Positions 46,335 to 54,482 of a stretch of DNA of 64,000 nt are shown here, one piece after another; position 1 is the stretch's first letter, and every line of letters starts with the position of its first letter. The stretch is from Prosthecobacter sp. GTDB lineage: Bacteria > Verrucomicrobiota > Verrucomicrobiia > Verrucomicrobiales > Verrucomicrobiaceae. The position numbers were made by a program, and so were the translations under genes. Where the stretch lies: the NCBI GenBank assembly GCA_021733925.1, contig JAIPJY010000001.1, positions 124,001 through 188,000 on the forward strand. Direction: 5' to 3'. The notes under the pieces were generated by a model. That model had not been told where the DNA came from. It saw only the letters and a list, made by a program, of their open reading frames with translations, and searched no databases.

Positions 46335-49300
46335 ATGACACGGCCCCGCCTTCCAACCTTCCTTTTCCTTCTCACGTGCCACACTGCGGGCGTGTCGTTT
46401 GCTGCAGACGATGATGCCGCACGTTCGGCGATGAAGTTCTTCGAAAATGACGTCCGTCCGATCTTGGTAAAACGCTGCTACGACTGCCACAGCAAGACCA
46501 AGCAGAAGGGCGGCCTGCGTGTGGACAACATCGGCTATCTGAAGACGGGCGGCGACACCGGTCCGGCCTTGATTCCCGGCCAGCCAGAGAAGTCGGCACT
46601 CGTCGAGGCGATTCATTGGACCAATGAGGAGTTTCAGATGCCGCCCAAAAACAACGGCGGCAAGATGCCTGACGCTGAGATCGCGATTTTGGAAAAATGG
46701 ATCAAGTTGGGCGCGCCATGGCCGCAGGATGCATCGGAGAAGGTCGTGGTGACGGAAGGCGGCTTCACCGAGGAGCAGCGCAACTACTGGTTTTTTAAGC
46801 CAGTGGCGAAGGTTTCCCCGCCCAAAGTGACAAGCTCATGGGTGCGCAATGACATCGACCGTTTCATCGTGGCGAAGCAAGCGGAGATGAAGCTCGACCC
46901 GGCAGCAGAGGCGGACCGGAATGAGCTGGTGCGGCGCGTGTATTTTGATCTGCACGGCTTGCCTCCAACCCGTGAGCAGATCGAATCCTTTGTGAACAAC
47001 AAAGATCCGCGTGCTTACGAGAAGCTGGTCGATGAACTGCTGGCCAGCCCGCAATACGGCGAGCGCTGGGCGCAGCACTGGCTCGACCTTGTGCGCTATG
47101 CGGAGAGCGATGGTTACAATGCGGATGCCTATCGCCCGTCCGTGTGGCCCTACCGCGACTACGTCATCAAATCCTTCAACAACGACAAGCCCTACGATCA
47201 GTTCGTGCGTGAGCAGCTTGCAGGCGATGAGATCGCACCGAATGACCCGGATGTTCTGATCGCCACCTGCTTCCTGCGCAACCCGGTGTATGAATGGAAC
47301 CAGCGTGATGCGCGTGGTCAGTGGGACATCATTCTCACTGACATGACGGACACCACTGGCGAGCTCTTCCTCGGTCTGAGCATGGGCTGCGCGCACTGCC
47401 ACAATCACAAGTTTGATCCCATCCTGCAGAAGGACTACTACCGCCTGCGTGCCTTCCTGGCCCCGGTGCAATGGCGTGATGATATTAAGCTGGCGACTCC
47501 TGCTGAAAAGAAAGCGTATGACGAACAGCAGGCCAAGTGGGAGACCGCCACCGCCGACATCCGCGCCAAGATGGACGCGATGACCAAGCCGCTGCTTGAG
47601 CCCAGAGTGGAGCGTGCGCTGACCCGGTTCACGGAAGATTTGCAGGAAATGGTGCGCAAGCCGGACGCGCAGCGCGAGTCCCTGGAAAAACAGCTCGCTG
47701 GATTGTGCGAGCGGCAGATGCAGCAGGTGCGTGACACATTTGATCCGATCAAGAGCCTCAAAACCGACGAACAGAAGGAGCAGTACAAAACGCTGACGGC
47801 GGAGTTGAAGAAGTTTGACGACCTGAAGCCGAAACCCTTGATGGACGCCTTTGTCGCCACAGATACGGGGACTAAGGCACCGTCCGTCGCTCTCAAAACT
47901 CGCAAAGGGGAGCAGGAAATCGCGCCGGGGTTCCTCACCTTGCTGGAGCCAAAGGAGCCCGTGATCAAACCCATCGGCAATTCCACCGGCCGCCGCACTG
48001 CTCTGGCAAACTGGATCACTCGTCCAGACAACCGGCTCTCGACACGCGTCATCGTGAACCGCGTGTGGCAGTATCATTTTGGTCGCGGCATCGTCGCCAC
48101 AGCGAGCGACTTCGGCAAGCTTGGCGAGACACCCACGCACCCCGAACTGCTCGACTACCTCACCACCAAATTCGTCGCGAATGGCTGGCATATGAAGCCG
48201 CTGCACCGTGAGATCATGCTCTCCGCCACCTATCGCCAGACTGCTCGCCGCGAGCCGACCTCTGCCATCGCGAAGACCGATCCGTCCAATCATTACCTGT
48301 GGCACTTCAATCCCCGCCGCCTCGATGCGGAGCAGGTGCGTGACGCGCTGCTGGCCGCGAGCGGCGAACTCGACCCGCAGGCTGGTGGTCCCGCTGATGA
48401 TGGCAACGGCACCCGTCGCTCCATTTACACGAAGAAGAAGCGCAACAATCAGAATGAACTGCTGCGCGCCCTTGATGCGCCTGCCGGATTCGCCAGCACC
48501 GCCGAACGTCAAAGCACCACGACACCGACGCAGGCGCTGCAACTCCTCAACGGTGACTGGCTGCTGGCACGTGCACGCAAGCTGGCCGAACGCGTGGAAA
48601 ACATCGACGACGTCTGGCTCGCTGTGCTGGGACGCCTGCCAACGAAGCTGGAGCGTGAGAAAGCGGAGTCGTTTCTGAAGAAGCGTGCGGGTACCGCGAC
48701 TGCGCCAGTGGCGGCGAATGATGCGGATGAAAGCAGCGGCGCATTCAAGGAGAACTCGCCGCATGAGCGCCTCATCGTCCAAAACGGGGAGAAGGAGGGT
48801 GACGAATTTACCGTGGAGGCCATCGCGACCCTCAACAGCATCGATGTGAACGCCTCGGTGCGGACCATCGCCTCGCGCTGGTTCGGTGGAAAGGACAGCC
48901 AGGAGTCTTTCGGCTGGAGCCTTGGGGTGACAGGTGAAAAATCACGCTACAAGCCGCGCAACGTCATCATCCAGGTGGTTGGCGAGGATGAAAACGCCAA
49001 CATCGGCTATCAGGTCGTGCCTTCGGACATCCACATCGAACTGGGCCGCCGTTATCACATCGCCGCACGTGTTTCATGCGTCGGGCACACCGTCACCTTC
49101 ACCGTGCGTGACCTCGACACGCCAGGAGCCGCCGCGCAGACCGCCGTGGTGCCCATGGACATCCGTTCGAAGCTCAGCATGGGCTCTTCGCAGCTCGTCA
49201 TTGGTGGTTTGCACAAACGTGCTCCCACGCACCAGTGGGATGGTCGGATCGAAGCTCTCCGCGTGGCTGGCAGTGTGCTCGATGATAAGGCCCTCAATGA

Positions 49301-49481
49301 AGACGCGGAGAAATGGGCCGCTGGTCTCGTCATCTGGCGTTCCGCAGATCCGCTGACTTCGCAAATTGCATGGTCCGGCTCGGATGCGAAAACCGTCGAG
49401 GCCAATGATCCTTTTCATCAGGCCATGAATGACCTCTGCCAGGTCCTGCTCAACACCAACGAATTCTTCTACCTCCACTAA
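46335..49481 (+). CDS. PSCyt1-DUF1549-DUF1553 protein with LamG-like insertion, copy 3
   Basis: A 1048-residue exported protein. Order: signal peptide, PSCyt1 (CYDCH, Cys48-Cys51), DUF1549 (CAHCHNHKFDP, Cys352-Cys355), a helical coiled-coil region (about 390-480), DUF1553, then an extra beta-rich domain of about 200 residues (roughly 800-1005) with LamG/concanavalin-like landmarks (VSCVGHTVTFTVRD, HQWDGRIEALRVAG), and finally the normal DUF1553 end (LLNTNEFFYLH). The insertion is not found in the other four copies here. It probably adds glycan binding. The ATG at 46335 starts the signal peptide. Five bases separate it from DUF1501 copy 4. Confidence 0.9.
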   Translation: MTRPRLPTFLFLLTCHTAGVSFAADDDAARSAMKFFENDVRPILVKRCYDCHSKTKQKGGLRVDNIGYLKTGGDTGPALIPGQPEKSALVEAIHWTNEEFQMPPKNNGGKMPDAEIAILEKWIKLGAPWPQDASEKVVVTEGGFTEEQRNYWFFKPVAKVSPPKVTSSWVRNDIDRFIVAKQAEMKLDPAAEADRNELVRRVYFDLHGLPPTREQIESFVNNKDPRAYEKLVDELLASPQYGERWAQHWLDLVRYAESDGYNADAYRPSVWPYRDYVIKSFNNDKPYDQFVREQLAGDEIAPNDPDVLIATCFLRNPVYEWNQRDARGQWDIILTDMTDTTGELFLGLSMGCAHCHNHKFDPILQKDYYRLRAFLAPVQWRDDIKLATPAEKKAYDEQQAKWETATADIRAKMDAMTKPLLEPRVERALTRFTEDLQEMVRKPDAQRESLEKQLAGLCERQMQQVRDTFDPIKSLKTDEQKEQYKTLTAELKKFDDLKPKPLMDAFVATDTGTKAPSVALKTRKGEQEIAPGFLTLLEPKEPVIKPIGNSTGRRTALANWITRPDNRLSTRVIVNRVWQYHFGRGIVATASDFGKLGETPTHPELLDYLTTKFVANGWHMKPLHREIMLSATYRQTARREPTSAIAKTDPSNHYLWHFNPRRLDAEQVRDALLAASGELDPQAGGPADDGNGTRRSIYTKKKRNNQNELLRALDAPAGFASTAERQSTTTPTQALQLLNGDWLLARARKLAERVENIDDVWLAVLGRLPTKLEREKAESFLKKRAGTATAPVAANDADESSGAFKENSPHERLIVQNGEKEGDEFTVEAIATLNSIDVNASVRTIASRWFGGKDSQESFGWSLGVTGEKSRYKPRNVIIQVVGEDENANIGYQVVPSDIHIELGRRYHIAARVSCVGHTVTFTVRDLDTPGAAAQTAVVPMDIRSKLSMGSSQLVIGGLHKRAPTHQWDGRIEALRVAGSVLDDKALNEDAEKWAAGLVIWRSADPLTSQIAWSGSDAKTVEANDPFHQAMNDLCQVLLNTNEFFYLH

Positions 49482-49485
49482 CACC

Positions 49486-50892
49486 ATGAGCTGCAATCGA
49501 TTCGATCTCCCCAATACGCGACGCGAGTTTCTGCAAACCGCTGGCTGCGGCTTTGGTGCCGTGGCAATGGCCGGGTTGATGGGCGAGCAAAACGCCGCTG
49601 CCTCCATCCCGCTGCCACAGCGGGCCGCGAAAGCCAAGAGCGTGATCTTCCTCTTCATGGAAGGCGGCCCGAGCCACCTCGACACCTTTGACTACAAGCC
49701 ACTGCTGAACAAGCTCGCTGGTCAGTCGCTGCCCGCGAGTTTCAAGCCGCCCATCACCGCCATGGGTGAATCCAAGTCACCGCTGCTCGAATGCAAACGC
49801 ACTTGGAAGCAGTACGGTCATGGCGGCCTGTGGATCTCCGACTGGTTTCAAAACGTAGCACAGCATGCCGATGACCTCGCGGTGATCCATTCCTGCGCTT
49901 CCAGCGGCATCAATCATGCCGGTGGCGTGTGCTCCATGAACACCGGCTCCGTTTTCGGCGGACGCCCTTCGCTCGGTGCCTGGGCTTCGTATGGTCTCGG
50001 CTCTGAAAATCAGAATCTGCCCGGCTTCGTGGTTATCAAAGACAGCGAAGCCACCGTGGTGAACGGCGTGCGCAACTGGGGCAACGGCTTCATGCCCGCC
50101 GTGTATCAGGGCGTGGAGTTCAACTCCGACGGCGTGCCGATCAAATACCTCGACAATCCCAAAGGCGTGGATCGCAAGCGTCAGCGCGACAAGCTCGATC
50201 TCCTCGGTGCCTTGAACCGTGACTACGGTGCATCGCGTACCAGCAACACCGAACTTGATGCCCGCATCCGTGGCTATGAACTCGCTTACAAGATGCAGGC
50301 CGAGGCACCCCAGGCGGTTGATCTCAGCAAGGAAACCGAGGCCACGAAACAGCTGTACGGCATGGACAACGAGGCCACCGCCGTGTTTGGCCGCAACTGT
50401 CTTCTCGCCCGCCGCCTCGTCGAAAATGGCGTGCGTTTCATCCAGCTCTACAGCGGTGCCGGCAGCAAGTGGGACAGCCACAAGGGCATTGAGGTGAATC
50501 ATTCGCGGCTCTGCAATGCCGTCGATAAACCCATCGCCGGCCTCCTGGCTGATTTGAAAGCACGCGGCCTGCTCGACGAAACCCTCGTCATCTGGGGCGG
50601 TGAGTTTGGCCGCACGCCGATGAGCGAACAGGGCGATGGCCGTGACCACAATCCCACCGGCTTCACCATGTGGATGGCCGGCGGCGGCGTGAAAGGCGGC
50701 CAGACCTACGGTGCCACCGACGACCTCGGCCTCTATGCCGTCGAAGACCGCCTGCATGTGCATGATCTGCACTCGACCATCCTCTACTTGATGGGTCTTG
50801 ATCACACGAAGCTCGTCTATAACCACAAAGGCCGTCCCGAACGCATCGACCAGAACGAGGGTCATCCGTTGACAAAACTGCTCGGCGCGTAA
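49486..50892 (+). CDS. DUF1501 protein, Tat-exported, copy 4
   Basis: A 468-residue protein with a twin-arginine signal (NTRREFLQTAGCGFGAVAM). Family motifs: VIFLFMEGGPSHLDTFDYKP, WGGEFGRTPM, GRDHNPTGFTMWMAGGGVKGG, HDLHSTILYLMGLDHTKL. It ends ..NEGHPLTKLLGA, a subtype with a longer tail than the RLTDVYG type. It directly follows PSCyt copy 3 and precedes a sialidase-like gene, suggesting a joint extracytoplasmic task. Activity unproven; the alkaline phosphatase-like fold makes a hydrolase likely. Confidence 0.92.
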   Translation: MSCNRFDLPNTRREFLQTAGCGFGAVAMAGLMGEQNAAASIPLPQRAAKAKSVIFLFMEGGPSHLDTFDYKPLLNKLAGQSLPASFKPPITAMGESKSPLLECKRTWKQYGHGGLWISDWFQNVAQHADDLAVIHSCASSGINHAGGVCSMNTGSVFGGRPSLGAWASYGLGSENQNLPGFVVIKDSEATVVNGVRNWGNGFMPAVYQGVEFNSDGVPIKYLDNPKGVDRKRQRDKLDLLGALNRDYGASRTSNTELDARIRGYELAYKMQAEAPQAVDLSKETEATKQLYGMDNEATAVFGRNCLLARRLVENGVRFIQLYSGAGSKWDSHKGIEVNHSRLCNAVDKPIAGLLADLKARGLLDETLVIWGGEFGRTPMSEQGDGRDHNPTGFTMWMAGGGVKGGQTYGATDDLGLYAVEDRLHVHDLHSTILYLMGLDHTKLVYNHKGRPERIDQNEGHPLTKLLGA

Positions 50893-50961
50893 GTGCTGCG
50901 AAGGCGCATCTGCGTGATTCCGTTGCAAACCCCTGTCCCAGTGGTCCGTTTGCCTCTGCCC

Positions 50962-52146
50962 ATGCATCTCCGTTCCATTGCATTCCTTTTCCCGCTGCTG
51001 CTCACCTCGGCCTTGGCCCAAAATGGGCTGCAAAAGGCGGATGTTACGCTGACACCGCCGAAGAATCTCAAGACGAAGCTCGTGCCGGGCTATACGATTC
51101 CTATCGTCGATATCAGCGGTGAAACGGAGCGCCAGGTCATCGTCGATCGGGAGAAAGGCCAGTATCTCGGCCACCCGACAACGCTGCTCCTCGAAGACAA
51201 CAAGACGATCTTGATCGTATATCCCAAAGGCCACGGACGCGGAGCCATCGTTTACAAGCGCAGCAATGACGCGGGCCTGACATGGAGCGAGCGGCTGCCG
51301 ACACCGAAATCATGGGAGACTTCCGTGGAGGTGCCCACGCTACACCGGGTGGTCGATGCCAATGGCAAGAAGCGCATCATCATGTTCAGCGGCCTTTATC
51401 CCATTCGCATGGCTGTCTCCGAGAATGATGGGGCGAACTGGAGTGAACTGGCACCCATCGGCAACTTCGGCGGCATTGTCACTATGGGCACGGTGATCGA
51501 CTTGAAAACACCGGGCCATTACCTCGCCTTCTTCCATGATGACGGCCGCTTTATTCGGGATGCTCCCGCCAAGCCGTGGCGCTTCTGGGTTTACACCACA
51601 CTTTCCAAGGACGGCGGGCTCACCTGGAGTGCGCCCACACCGATCGCCATGCTGCCGGATGCCAACCTGTGCGAGCCAGGTGCGCTGCGTTCCCCGGATG
51701 GCAAACAGATCGCCGTGCTGCTGCGTGAGAACTCGCGGAAGTACAATTCCTTCGTCATCTTCTCAAACGACGAAGGTCAGAGCTGGACCGAGCCCAAGGA
51801 ACTGCCTGCTGCTCTGACGGGAGATCGCCATGTCGCCAAATACACACACGATGGCCGCTTGTTCATCAGCTTCCGTGACACCACGCACGTCAGCCCGACC
51901 AAAGGCGACTGGGTCGGCTGGGTGGGCAGATACGAGGACATCGTCAACGGCGCCGAGGGCCAGTACCGCGTGCGCATCATGGACAACACCAAGGGCGCCG
52001 ACTGCACCTACCCCGGCATCGAAGTGCTGCCCGATGGCACCATCGTCGCCACCACCTACGGCCACTGGACGGCAGGCGAACCCGCCTACGTCGTGAGCGT
52101 TCGCTTCAAGCTGGCAGAGCTCGACGCAAAGGCCGCCAAACAGTAA
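50962..52146 (+). CDS. Secreted BNR-repeat sialidase-like protein
   Basis: A 394-residue protein with a signal peptide (MHLRSIAFLFPLLLTSALA). Four Asp-box repeats are visible (SNDAGLTW, SENDGANW, SKDGGLTW, SNDEGQSW), the mark of the sialidase-type six-bladed propeller. The RIP-like Arg and catalytic Tyr/Glu of true sialidases cannot be assigned with certainty, so it may act on another glycan. The ATG at 50962 matches the signal peptide start. It follows DUF1501 copy 4 by 69 bases. Confidence 0.85.
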   Translation: MHLRSIAFLFPLLLTSALAQNGLQKADVTLTPPKNLKTKLVPGYTIPIVDISGETERQVIVDREKGQYLGHPTTLLLEDNKTILIVYPKGHGRGAIVYKRSNDAGLTWSERLPTPKSWETSVEVPTLHRVVDANGKKRIIMFSGLYPIRMAVSENDGANWSELAPIGNFGGIVTMGTVIDLKTPGHYLAFFHDDGRFIRDAPAKPWRFWVYTTLSKDGGLTWSAPTPIAMLPDANLCEPGALRSPDGKQIAVLLRENSRKYNSFVIFSNDEGQSWTEPKELPAALTGDRHVAKYTHDGRLFISFRDTTHVSPTKGDWVGWVGRYEDIVNGAEGQYRVRIMDNTKGADCTYPGIEVLPDGTIVATTYGHWTAGEPAYVVSVRFKLAELDAKAAKQ

Positions 52147-52164
52147 GTGTCAATTTTTTCAACC

Positions 52165-53409
52165 ATGACATCATCCCCCAACCGCCGTCAGTTTCTCTCC
52201 ACACTCGCTCTCGGATCGCTCGCCGCGCGCGGGCAGGAGGCTCCGAAGTTTCCGCCGATGCGGGTCATCACCCAAGGCCCCGGGTTCCACTGGTTCGGCT
52301 ACTACGACAAGCTCCAATTCTCTCCGGACAACCGCTTTGTGCTCAGCAACAAGGTCAGCTTTGAACATCGCTCTCCGACTGCTGACGATGAGATTGAGGT
52401 AGGCATGGTCGATCTGCAGGAGAAGGACAAGTGGATATCTCTCGGGAAGTCACGTGCCTGGTGCTGGCAGCAGGGCTGCATGCTGCAATGGATCCCCGGC
52501 ACTGAGTCGAAGGTGATCTGGAATGATCGTGAGAAGGATCGCTTCGTCAGTCACATCCTCGATGTCAAAACCGGCGAGAAGCAGACGCTGCCCAGCCCGA
52601 TCTACTCGCTGGCTCCCAATGGCAAAGAAGCCGTGAGCTGCGATTTTGCACGCGTGGCCGACTGCCGGCCCGGTTACGGCTACGCAGGTATCAAGGACCG
52701 TTTTTTTGCTGACATGGCACCCGCAGGCAGCGGCGTCATGCACGTGAATCTCGAAACCGGCGTGGAGAAGCTCATCGTGTCGCATGCGCTGCTCGCAAAA
52801 ACTGGTGTCGTCATGGAAAATCATCCTGACTCCAAGCATCACGCCTACCACCTGCTGGTCAGTCCCGATGGCAAACGCTTCATCATGCTGCATCGCTGGA
52901 CGCAGCCGAAGGGCGGCCATTTGACGCGCCTGATCACGGCCAACATGGACGGCAGCGATCTCCGCATCGTCATTCCCAATGGCTACGCTTCCCACTTCAT
53001 CTGGCGCGATGCCACGCATATTCTCTCACAGGCCAAGAATTGGCTTGGCAACAAGGAGTGGGGCGACTTTCTCTTTGAAGACAAGGACAGCGGCATCATC
53101 GAGGAGATCGGCCATGGCGTGCTCGACAGTGGCGGCCACCTGACCTACCTGCATCACAACGAGTGGATTCTGAACGACACCTATGCCAAAGGCGTACGCC
53201 GCATCCAGACCCCGCACCTGTATCACATCGCGACGAACAAGCGCATCGACCTCGGCGAGTTTCATTCACCCCGCGAATATACTGGCGAATGGCGGGTGGA
53301 CAATCACCCGCGTTCCAGCCGCGACGAACGCTGGGTCTGCATCGACGCTCCCCAGGCGGGACAGGGCCGCCAGCTTCATTTGATCGACATTCAGGGATTG
53401 CTGACATGA
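52165..53409 (+). CDS. Tat-exported beta-propeller protein (oligogalacturonate lyase-like fold)
   Basis: A 414-residue protein with a twin-arginine signal (NRRQFLSTLALGSLAARG). The body has TolB/WD40-like blades: LQFSPDNRFVLSNKVSF, YSLAPNGKEAVSCDFARV, HHAYHLLVSPDGKRFIMLHRW, IFDLGEFHSPREYTGEW-like end. The arrangement with several His residues resembles the oligogalacturonate lyase propeller, but the metal site cannot be confirmed. It lies between a sialidase-like and a PhoD-like gene, all on one strand with short gaps, so it is probably part of the same operon. Confidence 0.75.
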   Translation: MTSSPNRRQFLSTLALGSLAARGQEAPKFPPMRVITQGPGFHWFGYYDKLQFSPDNRFVLSNKVSFEHRSPTADDEIEVGMVDLQEKDKWISLGKSRAWCWQQGCMLQWIPGTESKVIWNDREKDRFVSHILDVKTGEKQTLPSPIYSLAPNGKEAVSCDFARVADCRPGYGYAGIKDRFFADMAPAGSGVMHVNLETGVEKLIVSHALLAKTGVVMENHPDSKHHAYHLLVSPDGKRFIMLHRWTQPKGGHLTRLITANMDGSDLRIVIPNGYASHFIWRDATHILSQAKNWLGNKEWGDFLFEDKDSGIIEEIGHGVLDSGGHLTYLHHNEWILNDTYAKGVRRIQTPHLYHIATNKRIDLGEFHSPREYTGEWRVDNHPRSSRDERWVCIDAPQAGQGRQLHLIDIQGLLT

Positions 53410-53462
53410 GCAAGGGCTTCAGCTCGAAAGAAGCTGCTGCAAAGCTTGTTCCTTGTACTTGC

Positions 53463-54479
53463 ATGTCCACGCCCAATACCCGCCGTCGCTTTCTTGCTGG
53501 TCTTCCCGCCATCGGATTGCTCGCTGTGCATGCCGCCGAGGAGCCTGCATTGCAGGACATCGTATTCGGCTCCTGCCTCGACACGCATGATCATCCAATG
53601 CTTGACCGCACACTTACGCTGCCGCGTGATCTGTTCATCTTCATGGGCGACAACATCTATGCGGACAAAGGCGGCATCCCGATGATGCAGGAAAAATACG
53701 CGCTGCTCAAAAATAGCCGTTTTTTTCAAGGCCTGAAAAACAAACCCCTCCTCGCCACCTGGGACGATCACGACTTCGGTGAAAACGACGGTGGCGGGAG
53801 CTATCCGCACAAAAAGGAGGCGCAGGTCGAGTTCTGGAACTGGCTCGACGAGCCCGCCGCATCGCCACGCCGTCAGCAGGAGGGCGTGTATCACGCGCAG
53901 ACCTTCGGCCCGGCCGGCAGGCGCATGCAGGTGGTCATGCTGGACACACGCTACTTTCGCAGCGCGCTTAAAAAGGTGCCAAAGGACAAGGCCATGCTCG
54001 GCGGCGCTTTCGTGCCCACGGATGACGCCGCCGCGACCATGCTTGGCGCCGCACAGTGGAGCTGGCTTGCGCAAGTGCTAAAGCAGCCGGCGGAACTGCG
54101 CCTGATCGTTTCCAGCATCCAGTTTGCCCCTGAAGTGCATGGCGGTGAATGCTGGGCCAACATGCCGCACGAGCAGCAGCGGTTGCTGAAACTCCTGCAG
54201 GGGCATACTGCGGTGATTTTGAGCGGCGACCGCCACTGGTGCGAGTTCTCTCACAACGGCGTGTTCGACTTCACCACCAGCTCCATGACCCAGAAGCATC
54301 CCCGTGGCACTCCCACGCCGAACAAGAATCGTTGCGTGCCCACCACCTATCACCTGCCGAACGTCGGCCATCTGCACATCGACTGGGCCGCTGCCACGAT
54401 CACGGTGAAGGTTCTCAGTGAAGACGGCGCGACGAAGATCGAGCAGACTCTGCCCTTCCGTGAACTGCAAATCAGCTAG
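53463..54479 (+). CDS. PhoD-like alkaline phosphatase D family protein, Tat signal
   Basis: A 338-residue metallophosphoesterase-type protein. Motifs: GSCLDTHDHP, FMGDNIYADKGG, ATWDDHDFGENDGGG and SGDRHWCEF, which supply the metal ligands of the PhoD fold. A twin-arginine signal (NTRRRFLAGLPAIGLLAV) supports the ATG at 53463. A further ATG at 53406 overlaps the upstream stop (ATGA) and would add 19 residues unlike a signal peptide; it may couple translation. Predicted periplasmic phosphodiesterase or phosphatase; it precedes PSCyt copy 4 by 3 bases. Confidence 0.88.
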   Translation: MSTPNTRRRFLAGLPAIGLLAVHAAEEPALQDIVFGSCLDTHDHPMLDRTLTLPRDLFIFMGDNIYADKGGIPMMQEKYALLKNSRFFQGLKNKPLLATWDDHDFGENDGGGSYPHKKEAQVEFWNWLDEPAASPRRQQEGVYHAQTFGPAGRRMQVVMLDTRYFRSALKKVPKDKAMLGGAFVPTDDAAATMLGAAQWSWLAQVLKQPAELRLIVSSIQFAPEVHGGECWANMPHEQQRLLKLLQGHTAVILSGDRHWCEFSHNGVFDFTTSSMTQKHPRGTPTPNKNRCVPTTYHLPNVGHLHIDWAAATITVKVLSEDGATKIEQTLPFRELQIS

Positions 54480-54482
54480 CGC

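Noticed and set aside
46836..48782. Reverse-strand open frame of 648 codons inside PSCyt copy 3
   Set aside because: Shadow of the forward gene, whose heme, DUF1549 and DUF1553 motifs are clear. The similar antisense frames at 16064-17557, 32797-34026 and 61424-62740 were rejected for the same reason.
53406..53462. Upstream ATG for the PhoD-like gene overlapping the previous stop
   Set aside because: It would place 19 extra residues before a good twin-arginine signal. The ATG at 53463 is preferred, though translational coupling through the upstream ATG remains possible.
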